Below are positions 11,124 to 21,495 of a stretch of DNA of 64,000 bases, one piece after another; position 1 is the stretch's first letter, and the number at the start of each line of letters is the position of its first letter. The DNA is from Alternaria dauci (lineage: Eukaryota; Ascomycota; Dothideomycetes; Pleosporales; Pleosporaceae): the NCBI RefSeq assembly GCF_042100115.1, contig NC_091276.1, forward strand, positions 2,666,001 to 2,730,000, written 5' to 3'. The notes beneath the pieces were generated by a model, which saw only the letters and a list, made by a program, of their open reading frames with translations, did not search any database and was not told where the DNA came from. The translations under genes and the position numbers were made by a program.

Positions 11124-13007
11124 TCATAGCGCAACTGGAGTATGGCTCCACACAACGCAACTGGAGTATGGCTCCCCACAAAAGTCGTCATTGATGAGCT
11201 CAAGTACCCTTTCTCCCGGTCTATTTGCTTTGTCTTCCGAGAGAATAGATGCGAGCCCACCTGCCAGATGTACTAGGATGTCATCAACCCCAAGCCACAA
11301 CTTGAAAGCAGTCATTTCAAGATCATTCGGTAGAAGCTCTGGGGGAAACCATACTTTTCCGACAATCTGGAAATACTTGCTTGCCTCACTGACCTGACGG
11401 AGGACAAAGCCGTAACCGTACGCTGTAGGTACAATCCAATCATTGACATGTATTGTCGCGCTTGCAAGTGCGCGAAAGTGGTCAGATCGATCTACCGCGT
11501 GAATGTACACATACGTGGAATCTGTGGCCCGTTCTATCCTCCAGACACTTTCTGGTGTGATCTGGAAGCCACATTCCACGAGTTCTAAATGCTCCTGTTC
11601 TGACTCGTTTGCAAGATCAACTAGGTCCTCGTCGGCAAGATCAACTAGGTCCTCGTCCGCAATTGGTGCTGTGGTAACGGTTCTCTGACGGCGAGAGTCA
11701 ATCCCTGATTCTACTTCCTCCACATCCGAGCCAAGCCGAAGCATGTGGATGACTAGCTTAACAACCTCGCCAATCTGGTCGAAGTTCAGCATAACTTCTT
11801 TCGCTAAATTATAGCTGGACTTCGTATAGTCCGGGCGAAGAACACCGTCATTGTTTGCAGCTGGCCGAATCAAAATTCCATCCAGCGTGGATGTCGTACC
11901 GTCAGCCCAGTCCGTTAAGGAAAGGGTGCCGTACACATAATCCCGCGGATCCTGACAATATCGGTCTTCGCACATGGCAAGCATCTTTGTTAAGAACAAT
12001 TGCTGTCGTTCGGTCGTCTCATCAAAAGCAACTGCTCGCTCGCGGAGCATGTCTTCGAATCCAGCACCGAGACCTGAGCCTCCATCATCAAGAAATCTGA
12101 GCACATCAGTCCATTGCACTCTACTCAAGTAATCCTTGCCGGCTTCTGACGCCGTGAGTTTGCGCAGTAGGATAGGTGGCTCTTTGCCTGCCGCAATGTC
12201 ATCTCGATGCCGGAAAAGCCATTGGGTTTTTGCATCGGACCACCAGAAAAGAAGTGTGGGAAGCGAAAGCTCGTCAAGATCGCATAGAAAGACTAGTCGA
12301 CGAGCAACAAACAATTCTTGCAGGATCCAGATGCGCCAGAAATACGGCCGTCGAGCGAAAGCATCAAGAGCCTGATAAAGTCGTACTGTGTCCTCGTCTG
12401 CGAGGGCCTCCAGCCAGTGCTCACTATGCCAGAGTGTCCAGCCTTTCTCATCCGTCCATTCACCACTTCGGTCGCTGAAGACTGCAGATGATTTTCCGTG
12501 TGAAGCCAAGTATGTATCGAAACTCCTAAGCGTGTCGGCCATGAACTTGCTGTCATCTTCATGCATGCCAACACAAGATAGCACGCAATCCGCACGACTG
12601 AAAATCTCCCCCATCATTGCGACTTGATAACTCTTCTCGGTATCATTACTTTGGTCGATACAAATTGCGTCCACCCAGTAGTACTTCGTCGTCTTGAAAT
12701 GGGCTAATTGTCGCAGCACATTTGCACAATTCTTGCGGACCGTCATCCGTCGACGGTCATTGCTTCTGTTCTTCGAGTCCCCGTTATCGCTTTTGCATAT
12801 TGTGATATCTTCTTCGGACGCGGGATCGCCCCACGTATACGAAACCGCATGATAGGCTGGTGCGTCATGGAACGGAACAGAGATGAGTGAGATTTGAATG
12901 TCAGCGACGCCTGCCTCACCACCAGCGAAGACGACAAGCAGCCGAATGTGCGTCGCAGGGTTGGGAAGGATGGGGAGAAAGCCCTCGTTTCCGGTATTGG
13001 TCTGCAT
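11124..13007 (-). CDS. HET-domain protein (heterokaryon incompatibility type)
   Basis: Single exon of 627 residues. The N-terminal HET domain (PF06985) is clear: YHAVSYTWGD at 52-61 and WVDAICIDQSNDTEKSYQV at about 111-129, followed by MGEIFSRA. HET domains act in non-self recognition between fungal individuals and can trigger a cell-death reaction; many genomes hold dozens of copies and most have no known partner. An acidic octapeptide DEDLVDLA is repeated twice, encoded by a perfect-length 24-bp duplication (11611-11658). The C-terminus is altered by a 26-bp tandem duplication (11131-11182) that shifts the frame into a stop; without the second unit the frame would stay open for 41 more codons to 11005. 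It may therefore be a truncated allele. Direct repeats flank the gene. Confidence 0.85.
   Translation of the reverse strand: MQTNTGNEGFLPILPNPATHIRLLVVFAGGEAGVADIQISLISVPFHDAPAYHAVSYTWGDPASEEDITICKSDNGDSKNRSNDRRRMTVRKNCANVLRQLAHFKTTKYYWVDAICIDQSNDTEKSYQVAMMGEIFSRADCVLSCVGMHEDDSKFMADTLRSFDTYLASHGKSSAVFSDRSGEWTDEKGWTLWHSEHWLEALADEDTVRLYQALDAFARRPYFWRIWILQELFVARRLVFLCDLDELSLPTLLFWWSDAKTQWLFRHRDDIAAGKEPPILLRKLTASEAGKDYLSRVQWTDVLRFLDDGGSGLGAGFEDMLRERAVAFDETTERQQLFLTKMLAMCEDRYCQDPRDYVYGTLSLTDWADGTTSTLDGILIRPAANNDGVLRPDYTKSSYNLAKEVMLNFDQIGEVVKLVIHMLRLGSDVEEVESGIDSRRQRTVTTAPIADEDLVDLADEDLVDLANESEQEHLELVECGFQITPESVWRIERATDSTYVYIHAVDRSDHFRALASATIHVNDWIVPTAYGYGFVLRQVSEASKYFQIVGKVWFPPELLPNDLEMTAFKLWLGVDDILVHLAGGLASILSEDKANRPGERVLELINDDFCGEPYSSCVVWSHTPVAL
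11131..11182. repeat. 26-bp tandem duplication in HET gene 3' end
   Basis: Units 11131-11156 and 11157-11182 differ at two positions. Because 26 is not a multiple of three, the duplication changes the reading frame of the HET gene and brings in the stop at 11124-11126. Confidence 0.92.
11611..11658. repeat. 24-bp in-frame tandem duplication in HET gene
   Basis: Units 11611-11634 and 11635-11658 are nearly identical and encode the repeated acidic octapeptide DEDLVDLA on the minus strand. The duplication keeps frame. Confidence 0.92.
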
Positions 13008-13375
13008 GCGATTGAGTTGGGGTTGTATATCATCGGTACCGCGTGTTTAGCATACTACGTTTCCATGGATTGTTGAACTTACTGTTTGCTGATGACAAAT
13101 ACGAGCCCCTCGATGAGCAGAGCCATCGCTGCGCTTGACCAATGAAATAAGCGGGGCGACAAGGCGTCCAATGGCTCGGAGAATGCGAGTCCCGGGGCCT
13201 TACTATATGATAGTAGGTCTGTTTATGTCCTTGTAGATTGTATCTCGGCTGTACAGCATCCTATATGTACACAGCATACTCTGAATTTTCAAAGGATGAA
13301 CTGTAATATACTAAATACTTGTAGGAAAGGATTCGATCTCCTTATCAGCTTGAGCCAATCACAACTTCTAAAATC

Positions 13376-13440
13376 CTCAATAATCTGAACGAACAGGTTC
13401 TCTCAAATGAGAAAATTTGGAGGTAAAAGAACGCTTGCTC
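13376..13440 (+). repeat. Direct repeat, copy 2 (flanks HET gene)
   Basis: Diverged partner of 10896-10956, same orientation, again with ATCTGAACGAACA and TCTCAAATGAGA. It ends about 140 bp before the F-box start codon, so it may belong to the F-box promoter. Confidence 0.75.
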
Positions 13441-13460
13441 CTGCGGCGCGCCTGTGCAAC

Positions 13461-13467
13461 TATAAAA
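13461..13467 (+). promoter_or_regulatory. TATA-like element of the F-box gene
   Basis: TATAAAA lies about 115 bp upstream of the ATG at 13582, followed by a pyrimidine-rich leader. The position suits a fungal core promoter. Confidence 0.45.
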
Positions 13468-13581
13468 GACTGCTGCCTAACATTTCGCATCATATCCTCC
13501 ACAACCAAAACCTTCAACCATCTCCCTTTGGCAGCCTGCCATAAACGCCCCTAAATCATCCAACTCTCAACTACATCTGCG

Positions 13582-15399
13582 ATGGCCGACCCAACCCTTC
13601 CAGCCTTCCAGTGGAGATCAAGGCCAAAATTTTCGCCTTCGTACGAGAGAGGACCACCCAGGCAGCCGTATGTCTGACCAATCGCCAATACCGACACATC
13701 ATGGCGCCTATGCTCTTCGAGAATCTCAAACTTCAAAAACGCAAACTCACCACGCGGACGATAGGTACACTCCTAAATCCCAACAATGGCATTACACGTC
13801 ATGTTCGCAACCTCTTCATTGTCGATGGATGTTGGGAAAAACATGAAGATGTCATTACAGACCCCATGCTCCAGATGGTCATTGGCGCATTTCCTCAAGA
13901 CGGTCTGCGCGCTTTGGTCGGTGATGATGAGATAGTGGTGGACCCGACTATACTGGTATCCGTACTTCGGTACCAGTCACGACTAAAGCGCTTAGCGGTT
14001 CATCATCGAACGCGATACAGTGCACAAGTCATTGACTTTAAAGACCGGAATATAGTGTCATGGGCAGCGTCTCGGTGCGAGGATGTCGACTCTCTTACGG
14101 TCTCCTTCCCGACTGGTTTCGTCGACAATAACTCGCCAGCTGGGTTCTTGGTTCGAAGCGCCGTGTCTCAAGGATCTTAGGATCAGGAACCATTGTACTA
14201 GTAGGTTCGACGGACCGCTTCTTATGCGTCGAGACGACTTGCTGGAACGAGCGGGTTACAACGCTTGTGGAGGACTAGCTGGAGACAAGGATGAGGATCG
14301 ACGTGCTAGACTTGAGTTGTCTAATATGAGCTTGGAATGCATGAGGTTGGATGTGGGGTCGGCCGAGTTGATTCGAAAACATGTCGACTTGTCGAAGCTC
14401 GAGAGTCTTCAGATGGTGGGGTGCAGGAAAGCCTACCTTCTCCTGACGAAACTTGAACGGTTTTGCAATCTCACCAAGCTCATCCTGCACATGTGGAGGG
14501 GCGACCACGATCGTAAAAAGGATCAGGATGAACGAGCGATCGAAAGACTTTTGCGTTCGTTCAGTGGCCTTCGGGTGCTTTCGCTCGATCTCAGCGAGCG
14601 AATGGTTGATGTTTCCTGCATCATCTACCACGGTTCTTCTCTCCGACATCTCGGCATATACTGTCCTACAATGTGGCTCACTGTAAACGATTTGGATGAA
14701 CTCCTTCAATCGACTCCGCGTCTTGAAGGTCTCGAGTGGACTTTCCTCTAGTGCGCCTAGGCGAGGTAGACCATGCCATCTCAAATTTCAAGCTAGGAAA
14801 AATGAATGGAGAAGTTCACGCAGCATCGGAACTAGAAAAATACTTGGTAAGCAACTAGTTGCATCGTTCATGGATTACTGCAGACACTGACGGTGACGCC
14901 TCACACTGTTGTCTCAGCCCACAATACACTGAAATGCGTCCGCGTCTATACACCTCCCGCTATCGAATTTCCTAGAGACTCTGGCCGACCTTATGTACCA
15001 ACTGCCGAAAACCCAATCGCCGACGTGGATGTCGAGGCGATGCGAACTATTATGCAACACTGCGCCACAGAGACACTATCATATATGAGTGCTTTGGGCT
15101 CGAATGTAAGATTCTGGGGTATGATGCCGAATGGCTCGTGTCAGAATCAAATAGAGTCAAGTGTGGACAAGAACGGGCACCAGTGGCCCAGGTACTACTA
15201 TGTACGCAGGCAAGTCAGCATCAACAAAACATCAGAGAGAAAGGAGAATACGAGAGTGGTTGCCGTGCCGACGACGACGCTAGCTGATGGTCTCCTCGAG
15301 GATACAGTGTTTACGCAGGTGTTCGACACCGATTGGAGTAGTGCTTGTGGGCAGGAACGCAGGTTCTTGGGCTACACGCGGACCGAACCACAACGCTGA
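13582..15399 (+). pseudogene. F-box protein gene, broken by frameshifts
   Basis: The N-terminus carries an F-box-like motif, SLPVEIKAKIFAFV, followed by CLTNRQYRHIMAPMLFENLKL, the usual F-box/LRR-like start of fungal F-box proteins. The ATG at 13582 is one frame away from this motif, so a shift is needed near 13590-13605. The frame shifts again near 14150 (into FEAPCLKDLRIRNHC) and near 14735 (into LVRLGEVDHAISNFKLGK). A 37-nt GTAAGC-CAG interval at 14847-14883 would join in phase to the last block, 14884-15399, ending in FLGYTRTEPQR. The middle has weak leucine-rich spacing. F-box proteins recruit substrates to SCF ubiquitin ligases; this copy can hardly make a full product. Some shifts could be sequence errors, but neighbouring core genes have none. 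Confidence 0.6.
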
Positions 15400-15928
15400 C
15401 GAACATTGACTGAGGAATCAGCGTCCGCTAGCAGAGGGCGAAACAGGAATCTAGAGCCAGCAATATACTGAGAATCTTGGTTGCGATCGTCTCTAGAAGG
15501 GGGACTGCCGGGTAGTCCTAGACATCGATAGTCTCAGTACTTGTACTTCGATGCGACACCGGCTACGTCCTGGCATAGCGCATGGATCTCGGTTACAGAA
15601 TCGATCGATCGAGATAGCCCACAACGATCAGGGTTGGAAATCATCTACTCACCTATTTCGGCACTGGGATATGTAGAGTACCGCCAGCTGCATGTGTGTC
15701 AGACCGTAGTGGTCGATAGTATCAACATAGCATGTATTGTATGAGCTAAACTATGATACGAGCGTTTTCACATACCAAATGTGTCGGGTAGTGCACGAAG
15801 CAAAAGAGATAATGAATGTTGGGAAAGAGTCTTAGTTCGTAAATCTTCACTGCTTAGCTTTGGTATCTCCCGTGTACGCCACAGACTTTACCCCACGCAC
15901 CAGTACACTGCCTTCTTCTACTATCCAC
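15400..15928. other. Intergenic, no gene seen
   Basis: This 0.5 kb lies between two convergent broken genes. Only short ORFs without motifs are present. Confidence 0.55.
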
Positions 15929-18900
15929 TCATACAGTTATATCCAGGCGCTTCAACATAGGACCCAATGATACCCCTAGGACTGTACTCTCGCTGCCTTC
16001 AGAATGATGTGTGTTGATGTGTTCTACGATCTTCGCTAGCCGTGTCTTGTTCGTCTCCAAAAAGACCTGTTTCGTTCGGTTGCGAACCATGCCGTGGCGT
16101 TTGTGTAGAGCTTCGGCTGGTAGATTAGACGAGACAAGGGAGATATAAAGCCGTGGTCTTCGACCAGGTGACCTGTGTAGACTCCACACTTGCCCTTGCG
16201 ATCATTTATAGGGAACTGTCCCTTGTTACCGCAGTCTGGTACCAGGCATGTGAAGCAAAGGTCTCCGCCGTCTTCCTTGGTCAGCCTTATGTTGAATATC
16301 CCATGGGCCTTTGCGAGGTGGTTTTGATAGACTAGCAGGGTGTTTCTTGGAAAGGAATACTCGCAGCGTGGTTGTTGGCAAGCAACAAAGTAGGCGGCGT
16401 GGGCCTTATTTGACTGCGGCTGCAAGTGTTCTTCCATGTGGGAAGTGAGTTCGTCGATGTTGTTGATTGGCTCTGGTTTTTCGCAACCTGGTATTGGACA
16501 TGGTGTAGAAATTTGGTCGTGAAACTCCAGTGCATGGCCTTGGAGGTATTCCAGTGTGTGGAATGCATCTCCAGGCTTCATGCAACAGTCTTCTAGTTGA
16601 CACGGAAATTTGCCGTTGTCGGAGAAAGTGCCACCCCTTGGCCTGACGTGCATCCGGGTTGTCTGCGTGTTGTTAAGGCTTGCTGCATTTGTTTTGTTAA
16701 CCTGCAGTACCACTGGTTGGTGTGAGTTCAGCAGGGAAAAGTGGTTAAGTTGGTTCTATCGCCGTACAGGACGTTCGTGTGCTCTATTTTCGAGAGCTTA
16801 CGTTTCTCACCAGAACGTAGTGGTGTTGTTGTTTCTGTGTTGAAGATTATCCGGGTGAATAGCGGTCTCTTGTCTGGCAGGTTGACTCGGTCTTGCCAGG
16901 TGTCTGGTCGAGAACTCTTCTTGGTGTATGTCCTTGTAATTCCCCCGTTTGTAGAAGCGACGCTGTGATTGAGTTCTTCTCCGATCTCTGATACCCCCAT
17001 TTGTTGATTAGGCTGGACCTGGAGGAGGTCTTCTGCGGCACCATAGCGAATGTCGTGTGATCGGAGTGGGACGTTGGCATCGACCAAGGTCGTCAGGACC
17101 TCGAAGATTATCCCCACTGTTGCTGATTCATCGGCTTGGCTCTCAACACAGTATTCGCTTGTGTGATATGTGGTATAAGAGGTAGTTGTGGGTTCACCCA
17201 CTCAGTCTGGTTGAGTGGGTGACTGGCAGCTTGCTTAAGGACTACTTCTACCTCCTGACCGCCCTTGACATTGCCATGAGCCTCGCTGGGCGTAGACTAT
17301 TGTCTTTTGTTTCCATTCAGAGCGTGCCGGTTCACTTTGTAGGCTTCTGGCGGGTCTCTGCTGGAGAACCAAGTGAGCTGTATCCTTGATGTCACCGTCT
17401 AAGACGAGCTTGAAATTGCTGTACGAAATGCATGGGAGCCGATCTTCGACAGTCGAGTTAGAAACTTGGCCGTGATGTCGCTCAGAATGGCGCGTCATGA
17501 TGTAGTCAATCGTGTTCGTTATCTGCATCTTGTTTGTCTCCAAAAAGACCTGCCAGCTTTGCGCTTGGGCTTGTTGATATAGATATTGGATCTCTGTCCT
17601 GAACTTAGCTTGTTCCTCTGTGGACGCACCCTGGACGTCTCCCCAGCCTTTAAGGTAGTCGGAGATAAATGGGGTCAGTTGTTCGATCTGATAGGGAACA
17701 AACCGTTGCCCGATGTATTGGTTCCAACCTGCTGCAGCGATCGTCCTAGGCAGGTCTTGTCCGAATCGAGTCTTGTACGCTTCGATGAACTCGTGTGAGT
17801 CCATCATGGTGTCGACGGCGGTGCCGTCAGGCTCGTCCGTCGGATTTAGAAACTTGGTCGTGATGTGACGTGTAGCGACTCTCAGTTCTCCGGCAAGTTC
17901 AGTGTCCGCTGACATGAACTTCATCAAGATGTAGTTGACAATCCATACTCTGTCTTTCATTTGTGCCTCTGTGAGGCGAAGTTCAGGAGCGTCTTGGTTG
18001 TTTGCATCTTCCTCTGGAGAGATGTCTGTACTGGAGTGTGGCTATCCAACGTAAGCGAAATCTTCCCGATATTCATGTGATACTGACATGCTCCAGATCT
18101 GTCGCTTTCCTCTGAAGCGCTTTGGCCTCTTGCCCAAGAGCAGGTAGCACTTTGCGAAACGCCTCCTCGAGTCAAGGATCATTGGTGACTTCGGGCGCCT
18201 CCAGACTCTCCAGTTCCGCTCCGAACCGGAACAAACTGGCCCTTATCTTCTTGACCGTATTGGAACGATCATCCTCGGTGAGATGGTTTGCGAATTCACC
18301 AATCTCGACCGCCACCCCTTCCGGGAACGCAGAAAGTTTGAGCACGTCCTGTACGGCTCGTTGAACCCTCGTAAGCAGAGGTGACGAGTTTGTCGGATCG
18401 TCGCTCCGTTGCATCGACGCTGCCGATGCTAGTTGTCGCTTGAGTACGGTGTTTATGGGGCCATGGGGTTGCCGAATAATTTTCCTCCCTTTCTCGGACT
18501 CTGCCAACTCGGTTGGCAGGTCCTCGATATGATTGATGATTCTGTGTATGAACTTGCGAATACCTTGCGGACCGGCTCGCTCCCCCAGCCATTTGATGAC
18601 GTCGTCTCCGAAGGAACGAGTGGGCTGCTCCCGATGCTCAGTGGTGTAGAAGTGAATGGTGACAAGAATGTAGTCGTGTGAAGACTCGTGTTCGGTCACG
18701 TCGTCCGGTTGTTGATAGGTTATTGGTGCGCAGGTGAAGGCAGGACCGCCAGCACGGGTGCCGCACAGATCGATGAGAGTGGACTTCCCTCACCGACATG
18801 GCCCGGTACAGCAATTTGCTTCTTTGATCTATGCGGGATCTTGCTGATGGTGTTGGCCGTTCGGTAGATGAGCTCCAGTTCACCTGTCGGGCAGATGGCT

Positions 18901-19106
18901 GGCGCTGTTGATGGCATCACTGACGGTCGCGCTGAGCAGTACCAGTTGGCCGTTGACCTCTCATGGTTTAGAGAGAGGTAAAGGTCGTTCACCTCCAGTA
19001 GTCCGATCTCTGGGTCGCACCCGGTGCGCCTCGGCGTCTTGCTCCGAAACTCAGTGAATGTCGGATCATTCACGCGATCGATATAACGGATCTTGACAAT
19101 AGCCAT
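15929..19106 (-). pseudogene. P-loop NTPase / C2H2 zinc-finger gene, broken
   Basis: Minus-strand blocks add up to one large gene. From the ATG at 19106 the protein reaches QIAVPGHVGEG, and after a one-base shift near 18785 continues as a Walker A motif, KSTLIDLCG; an A seems to be missing from a short A run. The next block (18699-18175) is helical and ends at an in-frame TGA (18172-18174), after which the same frame continues LEEAFRKVLPALGQ. A 46-nt GTCAGT-TAG intron at 18087-18042 then joins in phase to 18041-17235. After further shifts the last part (17201-15929) has four C2H2 fingers, for example CPIPGCEKPEPINNIDELTSH and CQQPRCEY. I infer one ancestral NTPase-zinc-finger protein, function unknown, possibly in recognition or defence by its context beside a HET gene. 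Confidence 0.6.
17195..17221. repeat. Perfect 10-bp inverted repeat (hairpin)
   Basis: Arms CACCCACTCA (17195-17204) and TGAGTGGGTG (17212-17221) enclose a 7-nt loop. It lies within the broken NTPase-zinc-finger gene, close to a frame break. Confidence 0.85.
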
Positions 19107-19289
19107 GGCACCTCAGCCAGACATAAGCAGAAAGGTTTGATCGTGCCAATCACGATGAGGATTGTAGAAGAGATGGGGTGAGGTGTAGGAGAGATGGAGG
19201 AAGAGTAGGGAAAGTTGCTCTATATACCCCACTACCCAATCTCACCTGGGGCGCGCCTGCTGCCTGCGCCGCGGTCGGAGCGGGGTATT

Positions 19290-19349
19290 TCTCTCACCTG
19301 AACGCGATAGAAATGGGTGTCTCTCACCTGAGCGCAACAGAAATGGGAA
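19290..19349. repeat. 30-bp tandem duplication
   Basis: Units 19290-19319 and 19320-19349 share TCTCTCACCTGA, a variable middle and AGAAATGGG, with about four differences. It is non-coding. Confidence 0.88.
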
Positions 19350-19380
19350 TGCTTTGGTGAGTGTTTAAGCAGGTGCCTCA

Positions 19381-19445
19381 GTGGACGTCTATGTGGACGT
19401 CTTCGTGGATATCTTGGTGAATATCTTGGCTGACGTCTTGGTCGA
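19381..19445. repeat. Degenerate 12-bp tandem array
   Basis: GTGGACGTCT-like units recur about every 12-13 bp, roughly five times, with growing divergence. In one frame they would read as a Val-Asp repeat, but no ORF surrounds them. Confidence 0.7.
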
Positions 19446-20511
19446 AGAGAATTGTTCTAGTTGAAGAGAATTGTCTTGGTCAGTAGTGAATGCTTATGAG
19501 AAGCGGCCGTATACAGTCTTGATCACTGGTGGTGTGCTCAGTTCTGGCACTGCGGCATCCAGCCTGGCTGCTACGTTGAACGCAGTCATCGTATAAAACC
19601 ACACACGCATGGGAATCTCCACGACATGCTGTTATCGGTCGCTGACCTGCCAATCTAGAGCCGCTTTGGCGCCTTCAGTATATTCGGAGATGCAGCACTG
19701 ATCTACAGGAGTGTAAAGTCGCTTTCGAGCTCCTGGTGCAGGCCTAGTGTATCGCGATAATCATTGGGGTATGCTTCGATGGAGCGCTGATGATCGTAGA
19801 GCATCAGCACAGTTTGTCGTCATGCTGCCGTTATCGCTCAATAGCATGTGCAATTCCTTTGACCCTCGTTCCGTCCCTGTAAAAGACGCCATGGAATACC
19901 CAGCCCTGCGAGCTGCGGCTGTTGCATGTAGAGTGGAAGCGGGGAGACAGTACCTACGTAAGCTTGCGGCGCAGTCTCACTTCCAGCTGCATTGAGTCCG
20001 AGATATCCAGTCTCATAGGTCGAGTGATTGCGTGTAAGCCGTGCCTCAGATGGGACGCGAGATTTGTTGGTTTCTTGCACGATGATATGTAGTGTTGTGG
20101 ACACTGATGAGATGAGTGACTGTACCCGTGCTGTACCGGTACCTTGGCGAATAGCAGTGATGCAGGGATGTGCACCTCGGTAGCATAACTTATGTCATGT
20201 GCAAGTACCTCCGCAGCCCTATTTTGAATTGGAAGACATCACCATGTTCATATGCAGCGAACAAAACATCAGCAGTAAGTACTCACAAGCAAATATGACA
20301 CCGATAAACTGCAACGAAAAGCGTCCTTTTCATTGACAAAAATACTGTCCGCACAGCGTCCATATTTACAAGAAACCAGCTATCAAAATATATACAATTC
20401 GAAAGCTTTTGAGAACCCCTTTCTCCCAATCCTTTTTCCATCCCTGGATGCTTTTGATTCATAATCCTGAGATCATATCCTTCTAGCATAACCCTATACT
20501 ACACTCATCGC

Positions 20512-21495
20512 TTAGAACTTGAGGGTAACACCAGCAGTGCCAACAACAGCCGCCTTGACAGCAGCAGCCTCAAGGAGCTCAGGAACCTCGTAAGGAGCCT
20601 TGGCCAGCGAGCCCTTGGGCGCAGTGTTCTCGCTGTCACCAAAGTCGTTGCCCTCGGCAACAGCGTTGCCACCGTCAGTGCTGTAGAGCGCCTTCTTGGA
20701 GCCAACAAAGACGTTGTTCTGGACGAGGAGCTGGGCGCCCTGGCGGGTGTTGATGCCGTCAGAGACGTTCTCGTAGTAGTTGTTGTAGAGGTGGCCGGTT
20801 CCGAAGCGGAAAGAGGGGCCGCGCGAGTTGATGTTGAGCCAGTAGTTGTTGTTGTAGGTGACGGTCAAGTGGCCCTTGTCCTCACCGCCGTTGCTGTCAG
20901 AGTGGCCGACGAGAGAGCACTTCCAGTGGTCGTGCATGAAGCTGTTGGAGATGGTGACGTAGTCAGCGGCGTGGGTGACGTCGAGGAGACCGTCGTAGTA
21001 GTCCTTGTCGTGGTCCCTGTCGGAAGAGAGGTCTACGTGGTCAACCCAAACGTTCTGGGCCTCCTGGATGGCAATGGCATCGCCACCAACGACCTTCTCC
21101 ATGGCAAAGTTGCGGAGAATGACGTTCTTAGCCGCCTTGACGGTAAGGGTGAAGTCGGTCAGGACGGCGGAAGAGTCCTTTCCGATGACGGACTTGTTGC
21201 TGCCGATCTTGACGTTCTCTCCGCTTCCCTTGATAGGGGCGGTGATGAGGACGATGGCGGCATCCTCACCCTTGACGGCGGCCTGCAACTCGCTGAGGGA
21301 GGCGACCTCGACGGTCTTGCCTCCCTTTCCTCCAGAGGTTCCTCCGTTCTGGGTAGCGAAACCGGTAGTGGCAACATCCTCCAGGGATGCAGCGCGCTTG
21401 GCAAGACCGGCACGCTTGGGTGCGATCTGAGAGGGCATAGGTGCTGCCAGAGCAGAGACGGCCATGAGGCCGAGAGACATGATTGAGAACTTCAT
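20512..21495 (-). CDS. Pectate lyase, polysaccharide lyase family 1
   Basis: Single exon, 327 residues from the ATG at 21495. A signal peptide (MKFSIMSLGLMAVSALA) is followed by a short propeptide ending in a Kex2-type KR at 33-34. The mature chain shows the PL1 parallel beta-helix pattern: WVDHVDLSSDRDHDKDYYDG and TISNSFMHDHWKCSLVGHSD with the calcium-binding aspartates, and the RGPSFRFG loop with the catalytic Arg region. The enzyme cleaves de-esterified homogalacturonan by beta-elimination outside the cell, needing calcium, and is a plant-wall degrading factor. Synonymous positions are strongly G/C biased, which opens long antisense ORFs that should be ignored. All key motifs are present. 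Confidence 0.95.
   Translation of the reverse strand: MKFSIMSLGLMAVSALAAPMPSQIAPKRAGLAKRAASLEDVATTGFATQNGGTSGGKGGKTVEVASLSELQAAVKGEDAAIVLITAPIKGSGENVKIGSNKSVIGKDSSAVLTDFTLTVKAAKNVILRNFAMEKVVGGDAIAIQEAQNVWVDHVDLSSDRDHDKDYYDGLLDVTHAADYVTISNSFMHDHWKCSLVGHSDSNGGEDKGHLTVTYNNNYWLNINSRGPSFRFGTGHLYNNYYENVSDGINTRQGAQLLVQNNVFVGSKKALYSTDGGNAVAEGNDFGDSENTAPKGSLAKAPYEVPELLEAAAVKAAVVGTAGVTLKF

Larger units (their letters stand above)
13008..13581. other. Promoter interval between HET and F-box genes
   Basis: Divergent spacer of 574 bp. It holds repeat copy 2 (13376-13440) and a TATA-like element (13461-13467) upstream of the F-box gene. No ORF is supported. Confidence 0.55.
19107..20511. other. Intergenic with short tandem repeats
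   Basis: No gene recognised over 1.4 kb. It contains the 30-bp duplication at 19290-19349 and a degenerate 12-bp array at 19381-19445. The left end should hold the promoter of the broken NTPase gene. Confidence 0.55.

Noticed and set aside
13582..19106. Frameshifts as pure sequencing error
   Set aside because: Several lie in short homopolymers, so this stays possible for single sites, but core genes elsewhere in the window show no such errors and true stop codons are also present.
20791..21486. 231-codon ORF opposite the pectate lyase
   Set aside because: It is a mirror of the G/C-biased third positions of the real gene; Val/Gly/Asp-rich nonsense without motifs.
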